From Pseudomonas sp. TH43 (GTDB taxonomy: Bacteria > Pseudomonadota > Gammaproteobacteria > Pseudomonadales > Pseudomonadaceae): a stretch of 64,000 nt of DNA. A program made the position numbers and the translations under genes. The DNA lies in the NCBI RefSeq assembly GCF_016650635.1, contig NZ_JAEKFI010000004.1, forward strand, positions 1,498,001 to 1,562,000, given 5' to 3'. Positions 53,050 to 60,172 of this stretch are shown piece by piece. The notes under the pieces are model-generated. The model was not told where the DNA came from. It did no database searches and worked only from the letters and a program-made list of their open reading frames with translations. The first letter of the stretch is position 1. Every line of letters starts with the position of its first letter.

Positions 53050-53496
53050 ATGAGTCAGATCGACATTCGCCAGGTCAGTGCTGATGACCACGCCGCGTGG
53101 CTGCCGCTGTGGCAGGCTTACCTGCGCTTCTACAACGCCGAACTGCCGGACGCTGTCACGCAAAGCACCTGGCAGCGCTTCCTCGATCCGAACGAACCGA
53201 CTCACGCCGCCCTCGCCTGGGCTGACGGCAAAGCCGTGGGCATGGTGCATTACATCTACCATCGCTCGAACTGGAGTATCGAAAACTCCTGCTACCTGCA
53301 GGATCTGCTGGTGATGCCCGAAACCCGCGGTACCGGCGTCGGTCGCCTGCTGATCGAGCACGTCTACGCCACTGCCAAGGCTGACGGCTGCTGCAAGGTG
53401 CACTGGCTGACCCACGAAACCAACGCCACCGCGATCCAGCTCTACGAGCGTATCGCCGAACGCCCGGGTTTCATCCAGTTTCGTAAAGCCATTTAA
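53050..53496 (+). CDS. GNAT-family N-acetyltransferase
   Basis: A 148-residue GCN5-type acetyltransferase. The acetyl-CoA motif is LQDLLVMPETRGTGVGRLLI (residues about 79-98, with R-G-x-G-V-G) and the C-terminal ATAIQLYERIAERPGFIQFRK is typical. The substrate is unknown. Ten bases after the PaiB-like gene; such PaiB/GNAT pairs recall the paiAB arrangement of Bacillus, in which PaiA is a polyamine acetyltransferase, but orthology is not established. Confidence 0.88.
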   Translation: MSQIDIRQVSADDHAAWLPLWQAYLRFYNAELPDAVTQSTWQRFLDPNEPTHAALAWADGKAVGMVHYIYHRSNWSIENSCYLQDLLVMPETRGTGVGRLLIEHVYATAKADGCCKVHWLTHETNATAIQLYERIAERPGFIQFRKAI

Positions 53497-53508
53497 GGAG
53501 ACGCGCTC

Positions 53509-54180
53509 ATGACCGCTTCACTCGCTGACTGGAAAGGCGTCCCCGCCCCCACCACCACACTGCTTGAAGGCCGCTTCATTCGCCTGGAAAAACTCGACCC
53601 GGCGCGCCACGGCGATCAGCTGTTCAACGCCCTCGAAGGCCCCGGTGCCGACCCGAAACTGTGGAATTATCTGCCTTATGGGCCTTTCCCCGAGCGCAGC
53701 GTTTTCAATGACTGGCTGAACAACCACGCGGCTCAAACCGATCCGTATTTCTTCAGCGTCATCGACCGCGCCACCGGGCAAGTGCAAGGCATCCTCAGCC
53801 TGATGTCGATCGTCCCGGCCCAGGGCCGCATCGAGATCGGCCACGTGACCTTCGGCGCACCCATGCAACGTTCGCCGAAAAGCACCGAGGCGGTTTACCT
53901 GTTGGCCAGGCACGCTTTCGAGCTGGGTTACCGTCGATTGGAGTGGAAGTGCAACAACGGCAACGCTCGCTCCAAATACGCCGCCGAGCGCCTGGGCTTC
54001 AGCTTCGAAGGTGTGTTCCGCCAGCACATGGTGGTCAAGGGCGAAAACCGTGACACCGCGTGGTACTCGATTCTGGATGGTGAGTGGCCGGCGATTGCCG
54101 CAGGGTTTGAGCGCTGGCTGTCTGATGATAATCAGGCACCTGACGGGCAGGTGAAAGGTCTGGTCGAGTGTCGTTCCTGA
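53509..54180 (+). CDS. GNAT-family N-acetyltransferase (RimJ/RimL type)
   Basis: A 223-residue acetyltransferase of the RimJ/RimL-like group: LLEGRFIRLEKLDPARHGDQ at the start, WNYLPYGPFPERSVFNDWL, IEIGHVTFGAPMQRSPKSTE, and GYRRLEWKCNNGNARSKYAA with ERLGFSFEGVFRQHMVVKG at the acetyl-CoA site. It starts 12 bases after the preceding GNAT gene and ends the three-gene operon at a REP-type terminator. Substrate unknown. Confidence 0.9.
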   Translation: MTASLADWKGVPAPTTTLLEGRFIRLEKLDPARHGDQLFNALEGPGADPKLWNYLPYGPFPERSVFNDWLNNHAAQTDPYFFSVIDRATGQVQGILSLMSIVPAQGRIEIGHVTFGAPMQRSPKSTEAVYLLARHAFELGYRRLEWKCNNGNARSKYAAERLGFSFEGVFRQHMVVKGENRDTAWYSILDGEWPAIAAGFERWLSDDNQAPDGQVKGLVECRS

Positions 54181-54196
54181 TGATGTAAAAACAACA

Positions 54197-54254
54197 GATC
54201 GCAGCCTGCGGCAGCGCCACATCGATCTCCGTGGAGCTGCCGCAGGCTGCGATC
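54197..54254. terminator. REP-type hairpin acting as bidirectional terminator
   Basis: GATCGCAGCCTGCGGCAG pairs with CTGCCGCAGGCTGCGATC across a 22-base spacer, flanked by AAAACAACA on the left and TTTT on the right. It lies between convergent genes. The GCCTGCGGCAGC core is shared with 62431-62471. Confidence 0.8.
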
Positions 54255-54268
54255 TTTTGCCGTGTTTT

Positions 54269-55183
54269 TCAGCCCAGTTTCTGCGCCAGCACCGCAATGT
54301 GCTCAGGGCCGATCCCGCAGCAACCGCCGAGGTGACTGGCACCGCGCTGCTGCCAATCGACCGCCCAATGCAAGTAACCCGGCGGATCAAGATCCTCGCG
54401 CAACGGATCAAGCCCATCATTGGCCGTCGCTTCTTTGGGCTGCGGCGGGAACGCGTTGGCGTAGGCGCCAAGGTGAATTTTCACTCCCAGACGCTCGAAG
54501 GTCGCGCGCGCCGCATCAATTGCTGCGCCAATCACTTCCGGCTGACTGCAATTGAACAGCAGCGTCTCGACGCCCAACTCAGCCGCCACCGCCGCCGCTT
54601 CGGCTACCGGCTCGCCGGAACGCAGACGCGGTACTTCGTCAGTGTCTTCATCCTTCAATGTGAAGGACAACCAGAACGGCTTGCCATCCTGCGGCAGACC
54701 GGCATGGATAGCCCGTGCCTCGATGATCGAGCTCTGGGTTTCCGCCAGCCACAGATCGACGTGCGGTGCCAGACCCTGAATCAATGGCTGCAACAACTCG
54801 CTGACACGGGACGCTTCAAACAGATCCGGACGGTAGGAGCCGAACAGCGGAGGCAACGAACCGGCCACGCGTACCGATTTTCCCGATGCGTCTACCGCAC
54901 GGCGTGCCAGTTCTCCGGCCAAGGCTGCCAGCGCTCGCCCTTCAGCGGCAAAACGCTCTTCGCCAATGTGGAACGGCACCACCGCATAACTGTTGCTGGT
55001 AATCACGTTGGCGCCGCTGGCGATATAAGCGGCGTGCACCGCCTCGACCGCTTGCGGTGCCTCGCTCAGCGCCAGCGCCGACCATTCCGGCTGGCGAAAC
55101 GGCGCCCCGGCGCGCTGCAACTCACGGCCCATGCCGCCATCAAGAATAATCGTGCTTCCTGCGCCCATATGCTTTTCACTCAT
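54269..55183 (-). CDS. Homocysteine S-methyltransferase family protein
   Basis: A protein of about 304 residues with the Pfam homocysteine S-methyltransferase barrel. It opens with STIILDGGMGRELQRAGAPF; the zinc ligands are LFNCSQPEVI (about 200) and HLGGCCGIGPEHI (about 290). It transfers a methyl group to homocysteine, usually from S-methylmethionine in MmuM-type enzymes. No clear ribosome site is seen; starts at 55204 (GTG), 55183 and 55168 are all possible. It is divergent from the amino-acid ABC genes at 55282, which may supply its substrate. Confidence 0.85.
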   Translation of the reverse strand: MSEKHMGAGSTIILDGGMGRELQRAGAPFRQPEWSALALSEAPQAVEAVHAAYIASGANVITSNSYAVVPFHIGEERFAAEGRALAALAGELARRAVDASGKSVRVAGSLPPLFGSYRPDLFEASRVSELLQPLIQGLAPHVDLWLAETQSSIIEARAIHAGLPQDGKPFWLSFTLKDEDTDEVPRLRSGEPVAEAAAVAAELGVETLLFNCSQPEVIGAAIDAARATFERLGVKIHLGAYANAFPPQPKEATANDGLDPLREDLDPPGYLHWAVDWQQRGASHLGGCCGIGPEHIAVLAQKLG

Positions 55184-55281
55184 AAGCTTATGAAAATAAC
55201 TCACTATCAGAGTCGTTCTTATAACTATTTAATACGCACCATTCGGTTAATAACAACCTCTTTTTTGCTCAGGGATCGACT

Positions 55282-56103
55282 GTGAAATTTCAACCGCTAC
55301 TGGCCCTGGGCCTGACGATTCTGGCCGCCTCCACACAAGCTTTTGCTGGTACCACGCTGGATCGAGTCGAGCAGAAAAAACAGTTGGTCGGCGTGCTGAT
55401 GGAGAGCTATCCACCGTTCTCGTTTCTCAACGATCAGAACCAGCTCGACGGCTTTGACGTCGATGTAGCCAAAGCCGTGGCGGACAAACTCGGGGTCAAG
55501 TTGCGCCTCGAAACACCGTCCTGGGATGTCATCGCCGCCGGTCGCTGGAGCGGCCGTTACGACATCTGCATTTGCTCGATGACACCGAGCAAGGCGCGCG
55601 CCGAAGTGTTCGACTTCCCGGTCGAGTATTACGCCTCGCCCGCGGTGATCGTGGTCAACGCCAAGGATGAGCGGATCCACAGCGCCAAGGACCTGAGCGG
55701 CAAGAAGGTCGGCCTCACCAGCGCCTCCAGTTATGAAAGTTATCTGAACAAGAATCTGGTCATCGAAGGCGCCGAAGACACGCAATTGCAGTACCCGTTC
55801 GAAGACGTGCAGATCGCCCCGTACGATACCGACAACGTCGCGTTTCAGGATTTGGGCCTGGGTGCCGGCGTGCGTCTGGATGCGATCCTCACCAACCTCG
55901 TTACCGCGCAGCCACGCCTTAACGAAGACAAACGCTTCAAACTGGCCGGCGCGCCGCTGTACTCGGAGCCGAACTCGGTCGCCATCGAAAAGGGCGACGC
56001 GCAATGGGATGCCAAAGTGCGCGAAGTGTTCGCGCAACTTAAACAGGACGGCACCCTGAGCAAGCTCTCGCAGAAATGGATCGGCGCCGATATCAGTCAA
56101 TGA
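55282..56103 (+). CDS. Amino-acid ABC transporter substrate-binding protein
   Basis: A 273-residue family 3 solute-binding protein with a signal peptide (FQPLLALGLTILAASTQAFA). Ligand-site features: LVGVLMESYPPFSFLNDQNQ, LDGFDVDVAKAVADKLGVKL and the RYDICICSMTPSKARAEVFD region with the conserved Arg; SYESYLNKNL is where most homologues bind the alpha-amino group. Start is GTG with AGGGA upstream. The stop overlaps the permease start (ATGA). The ligand cannot be told by eye. Confidence 0.92.
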   Translation: MKFQPLLALGLTILAASTQAFAGTTLDRVEQKKQLVGVLMESYPPFSFLNDQNQLDGFDVDVAKAVADKLGVKLRLETPSWDVIAAGRWSGRYDICICSMTPSKARAEVFDFPVEYYASPAVIVVNAKDERIHSAKDLSGKKVGLTSASSYESYLNKNLVIEGAEDTQLQYPFEDVQIAPYDTDNVAFQDLGLGAGVRLDAILTNLVTAQPRLNEDKRFKLAGAPLYSEPNSVAIEKGDAQWDAKVREVFAQLKQDGTLSKLSQKWIGADISQ

Positions 56104-56930
56104 CTTCTTTCCCGACACCTCCACGACCACCAGTGACTGAATCCCGCCTGCAACGGTTCTTCGGTTTTCGCACACGGCTGTATCTGACCTGGGCGGCGAT
56201 GTTCTGCCTGTTTGCCGGGTTTTTCCTGAGCTTTGATCTGAAGTTCTCGATCATCCTCGACAAGTTGCCCAACCTGGTCGGCCTGCATCTGGCTCCCAAC
56301 GGCTTTCTGCAAGGCGCGGCGCTCACGCTGTTTCTGTGCGTGTGCTCGATTATCGCCTCGTCATTGCTGGGTTTCGTCACCGCACTGGCACGCCTGTCGA
56401 AAAGCGCCGTGGCGTTCGGCATCGCCAGTTTCTACGCGTCGTTTTTTCGCGGCACGCCGCTGCTGATCCAGATCCTGCTGATCTATCTCGGCTTGCCGCA
56501 ACTGGGCATCGTGCCCGGTGCCATCGTTGCCGGGATCATCGCCCTCTCGCTGAATTACGGCGCTTATTTAAGTGAGATTTTCCGCGCCGGCATCCTCGGC
56601 ATTCCCTATGGCCAACGCGAAGCGTCGCTGGCGCTGGGCATGCGCGAATCGGTGATCTTCTGGCGCATCACCCTGCCCCAGGCCATGCGCACGATCATCC
56701 CGCCGACGACCAACCAGTTCATCTCGATGCTCAAGGACTCGTCGCTGATTTCGGTGATGGGGGTCTGGGAAGTGATGTTTCTCGCGCAGTCGTATGGGCG
56801 CTCCAGCTATCGCTACATCGAAATGCTCACGACCGCGGCGATCATTTACTGGGTGATGTCGATCGGGTTGGAGTTGATTCAGGCGCGCATGGAGCGGCAT
56901 TACGGCAAGGCGTACGAACGCCGCAGCTAA
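56100..56930 (+). CDS. Amino-acid ABC transporter permease
   Basis: A 276-residue permease of the His/Glu/Gln type. Four to five helices; SFFRGTPLLIQILLIYLGLP is the typical first core helix and the coupling loop is REASLALGMRESVIFWRITL with PQAMRTIIPPTTNQFIS. The start at 56100 overlaps the binding-protein stop. No ATPase gene follows; the next gene is an autotransporter, so the transporter must borrow an ATPase encoded elsewhere. Confidence 0.92.
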   Translation: MTSFPTPPRPPVTESRLQRFFGFRTRLYLTWAAMFCLFAGFFLSFDLKFSIILDKLPNLVGLHLAPNGFLQGAALTLFLCVCSIIASSLLGFVTALARLSKSAVAFGIASFYASFFRGTPLLIQILLIYLGLPQLGIVPGAIVAGIIALSLNYGAYLSEIFRAGILGIPYGQREASLALGMRESVIFWRITLPQAMRTIIPPTTNQFISMLKDSSLISVMGVWEVMFLAQSYGRSSYRYIEMLTTAAIIYWVMSIGLELIQARMERHYGKAYERRS

Positions 56931-56981
56931 CCCGTTCTGCAACAGCACAGACATCATTCTGTAAAAACCCATCGCTATACA

Positions 56982-57012
56982 GGACGGCCCGCTCATAACA
57001 AAAAGGCCGTCC
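56982..57012 (+). promoter_or_regulatory. Hairpin immediately before autotransporter 1
   Basis: GGACGGCC (56982-56989) pairs perfectly with GGCCGTCC (57005-57012); the ATG is at 57017. The likely ribosome site AAGG (57003-57006) is partly inside the 3' arm. No T-tract follows, so a translation-control structure is more likely than a terminator. Confidence 0.55.
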
Positions 57013-57016
57013 ACTC

Positions 57017-59974
57017 ATGCCCTTCCCGCCTCAGCGTTTGCCCCTCGCCATTGCCCTGCTAATTGCCACCAGCGCCGCCCACGGCAAAACCGTGCAGATC
57101 GACACCGCCACCAGCGCCTCCCAAACCCTGGGCGGCAGCGACACGCTGACGATTTCGGCACCCGGCAGCATCACCAACAGCGGCAAGGCTGTAAGCCTGA
57201 AGGACCAAACCAGCGGCATGGGCGTGATCATCGATAACGCCGGCAAGATCATTTCCAGCGGCGGCCGCGCCATAGACAGCAGTGGTGATGAGAGCAAGGC
57301 GCGCAACTATTCAATCTACAACCGCAGCGGTGGGCAGATTCTCGGTGCCAACGACGCGTTGCGCATCGACAGCAACTTCGTCAGCGGCAGCCTGTTGATC
57401 GACAACAGCGGCATTATTCGCTCGACCACGGGCCAAGGGCTGGACCTTGATGCGCTGCGCAGTGACGGCGTAAAAACCACGATCATCAACCGTGCCGGCG
57501 GGCTGATTCGCGGCGACGCCAGCGACGGCATGAAGACCGGCGCCAACGCGACCATTACCAACTACGGCGAGATCTCCACGGGTGACTCGCACAACGCCGA
57601 CGAGAAATTCGACGGCATCGATATCGATACCGCAACCGGTGTGTCGATCACCAACTACGGAGTGATTTCCGGTGGCCGTCACGGCATCACCACCGACCTC
57701 GGCGCGACATTGGTCAACTACGGTCAGATCACCGGGCGCAATGGTTCGGGCTACGGTTCCGACGGCGATGGCACCGTGATCAACCACGGCACCATCACCG
57801 GCGCCTATTCCGGGCTGCAAGCCAACGGTGACGGCGATGGCGTGGACATCGACAAGATCGCCCACATCGAAAACTACGGCACCATTCAAGGCGTTGGCGC
57901 CGGTGGTGTGGACAAGGGCGGTTTCGCCAATGGCAGCGAAGGCATCGCCCTCGGTGGCGGTTACATCCTTAACGCCAGCGGTGCGCTGATCAGCGGCGCC
58001 GACAGCGCGATTCTGGTCGACGACGGCAGCGGCAACTCGGGGTTGGCAGCGACCACGCTGGAGAACTTCGGCACCATTCAAGGCCTCAACGGTTTCGGCG
58101 TGAAATTCGTCGGCGAGTTCGCCGACAACGTGGTCAACGCCGGCACCATCAGCGGCAGCAATGGGCTCGCACTGGATCTGGGCGCCGGCAACGACAGCCT
58201 GACTTTGCGCAACGGCAGCCGCTTTGTCGGCGTAGTCGATGGTGGCAGCGGTTACGACCGGGTGGTGATGGACGACGCGGCGGGCGGCAGCTTCGGCGCC
58301 AGCCGCAACTTCGAATGGCTGGAGGTCAAACAAGGCGCATGGACGCTGACCGGCAGCGGCGATTTCAGCGACGGCGGCGCGGTGCGCAACGGCGCGACGC
58401 TGATCAACCAGGGCGGCATCGCTGGCAACCTGAGCGTCGACGCGGGCGGCGTGTATGCCGGCGGCGGATCCGTCGGCAGCCTCAACGTCAACGGCACATT
58501 GCGCACCGACACCCGCCTCGGCCGTGCGAGCATCGTTCACGACTTGAACATGACCAGTGCATCCACCCTCGCCTACGGCGTCAACGCCGATGGCAGCAGC
58601 GCCCCGGTACAGGTCGGCGGCACGGCCAACCTCAACGGCGCGACCCTGGCGGTGAACCCCGGCAGCGGCACCTACCCGTGGCAGAGCCAATACACCGTGC
58701 TGCAAGCCGCGCAGGTCAACGGTACGTTCGGCAAGGTCACCAGCGACTACGCATTCCTCACGCCGACCCTCGCCTACACGCCGACTCAAGTCGATCTGAC
58801 TTACACCCGCAACGATGTCGCCTTCAACCAATTCGCTGCAACCGGCAATGGCAGCAACGCCGCCAACAGCCTCGCCTCAATGGGCAAGAACAACGCACTG
58901 TACAACGCCTTGCTCAACACCACGCAAAGCACGGCGGGTGCGGCCATCGAGCAATTGGCCGGCGCCAGCAACGCCAATCTGACCAGCGCCACCCTCGGCG
59001 CCAGCAGTCAGGTGGGCAGCAGCATGCTCGCGGCGCTGCAACAAATTGGCGGCAGCCCGGGCCTGCTGGTCGGTCTCGATCAACGCGACACGCCCGTGTT
59101 GGCGGCCAATGGCGTGCCGTCCGAAGCACGCAACCTGAATGATCCGAATGCACGTGGTCGTCTCTGGCTGCAAGGCATTGGCGGCTACGGCAAGCTCGAT
59201 GGCGAGCACGGCAGCAGCGGTCTGGAACAGCGCACCAAAGGCAGCGTGCTCGGTGCCGACTGGTCGTTGAATCCTGCATGGCGACTCGGTGTGCTCGGCG
59301 GTTATTCGAAAACCGACCTGGACGCCACTGGTGTCGATGGCAACGTCGAGAGCTGGCACGCCGGCGTCTACGCGCTGCATCAGAACGGCCCGATTGCCCT
59401 GCGTCTCGGCGCCGCTTATAGCGGGCATCAGGGCGAGAGCAAACGCACGATCGCCTTCAACGGTTTCAGCGATCGCCCGAAAGGTGATTACGACGCCGAC
59501 AGCCAGCAAGCCTTTGCCGAACTCGGCTATGCACTGGGCAGCGGCCGCCTCAGTGCCGAACCGTTCGCCAGCCTCGGCTACCAGCGCTACCACCGCGACA
59601 GTTACAAAGAAAAAGGTGGCGCCGCCGCGCTGCAAGTCGACAGCCAGACCCAGGACAACTTCAGCAGCACCTTCGGCGTGCGCCTGGCGCACCTGAGCAG
59701 CCTGGACAACGGCATGAGCGTGACGCCACGCATGGCAGCGGGCTGGAAACACACCTACGGCGATGTCAGCAGTTCGACACGTCAGGCGTTTGTCACCGGC
59801 GGCACGGCATTCAGCGTCGATGGAAGTTCACTGGATCGGGACAGTCTGGTGCTGGAAGCAGGACTGGATGTGGGGATCTCGACGCGGCATACCCTGGGTG
59901 TGGGTTACAGCGGCGAGATTGGCAGCAACAGCCGTAATCACGGGATGATCGGGCAATGGCAGATGAGTTTTTGA
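57017..59974 (+). CDS. Autotransporter with NYGxI-repeat passenger
   Basis: A 985-residue type Va autotransporter. A signal peptide is at 1-23 (LPLAIALLIATSAAHG). The passenger (about 24-640) is a beta-helix with many NxGxI repeats (ITNYGEISTG, LVNYGQITGRNG, LENFGTIQGLNG). A PL-type stalk follows (VDLTYTRNDVAFNQFA) and the beta-barrel covers about the last 270 residues (GRLWLQGIGGYGKLDGEHG ...) ending in Phe (QWQMSF), the signal for outer-membrane insertion. No protease or lipase triad was found in the passenger. Surface adhesin or similar is plausible. Related to the next gene. Confidence 0.92.
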   Translation: MPFPPQRLPLAIALLIATSAAHGKTVQIDTATSASQTLGGSDTLTISAPGSITNSGKAVSLKDQTSGMGVIIDNAGKIISSGGRAIDSSGDESKARNYSIYNRSGGQILGANDALRIDSNFVSGSLLIDNSGIIRSTTGQGLDLDALRSDGVKTTIINRAGGLIRGDASDGMKTGANATITNYGEISTGDSHNADEKFDGIDIDTATGVSITNYGVISGGRHGITTDLGATLVNYGQITGRNGSGYGSDGDGTVINHGTITGAYSGLQANGDGDGVDIDKIAHIENYGTIQGVGAGGVDKGGFANGSEGIALGGGYILNASGALISGADSAILVDDGSGNSGLAATTLENFGTIQGLNGFGVKFVGEFADNVVNAGTISGSNGLALDLGAGNDSLTLRNGSRFVGVVDGGSGYDRVVMDDAAGGSFGASRNFEWLEVKQGAWTLTGSGDFSDGGAVRNGATLINQGGIAGNLSVDAGGVYAGGGSVGSLNVNGTLRTDTRLGRASIVHDLNMTSASTLAYGVNADGSSAPVQVGGTANLNGATLAVNPGSGTYPWQSQYTVLQAAQVNGTFGKVTSDYAFLTPTLAYTPTQVDLTYTRNDVAFNQFAATGNGSNAANSLASMGKNNALYNALLNTTQSTAGAAIEQLAGASNANLTSATLGASSQVGSSMLAALQQIGGSPGLLVGLDQRDTPVLAANGVPSEARNLNDPNARGRLWLQGIGGYGKLDGEHGSSGLEQRTKGSVLGADWSLNPAWRLGVLGGYSKTDLDATGVDGNVESWHAGVYALHQNGPIALRLGAAYSGHQGESKRTIAFNGFSDRPKGDYDADSQQAFAELGYALGSGRLSAEPFASLGYQRYHRDSYKEKGGAAALQVDSQTQDNFSSTFGVRLAHLSSLDNGMSVTPRMAAGWKHTYGDVSSSTRQAFVTGGTAFSVDGSSLDRDSLVLEAGLDVGISTRHTLGVGYSGEIGSNSRNHGMIGQWQMSF

Positions 59975-60144
59975 GTTTGCCAGCGGGTTACATCTGTAAT
60001 TTCTGTAGGAAAACACGCCGCAACGGCGGGGTAAAACCAGCCGTTCCCACGCTCGCGGAAATTTTCCACAGAGGAAACTGACAGAAGCCGCAAACCTGTG
60101 AGAAGTAGCTGACATCGGCCCCGCGGGCCTTCAATTTAGAGTTT

Positions 60145-60165
60145 GGCCTCCTGTCAAAAGAGGCC
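60145..60165 (+). promoter_or_regulatory. Hairpin holding the Shine-Dalgarno of autotransporter 2
   Basis: GGCCTC-N9-GAGGCC (60145-60150 with 60160-60165); AGAGG, the best ribosome site (60159-60163), forms the 3' arm, nine bases before the ATG at 60173. Confidence 0.5.
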
Positions 60166-60172
60166 TTACTTG

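Noticed and set aside
56982..57012. Terminator of the ABC transporter genes
   Set aside because: The stem lacks a T-tract on either strand and sits against the autotransporter ATG, so a leader structure is more likely.
57311..58831. 506-codon minus-strand frame opposite the autotransporter passenger
   Set aside because: Its apparent repeats are the complement of the NYGxI repeats; the plus-strand protein has signal peptide, stalk and barrel.
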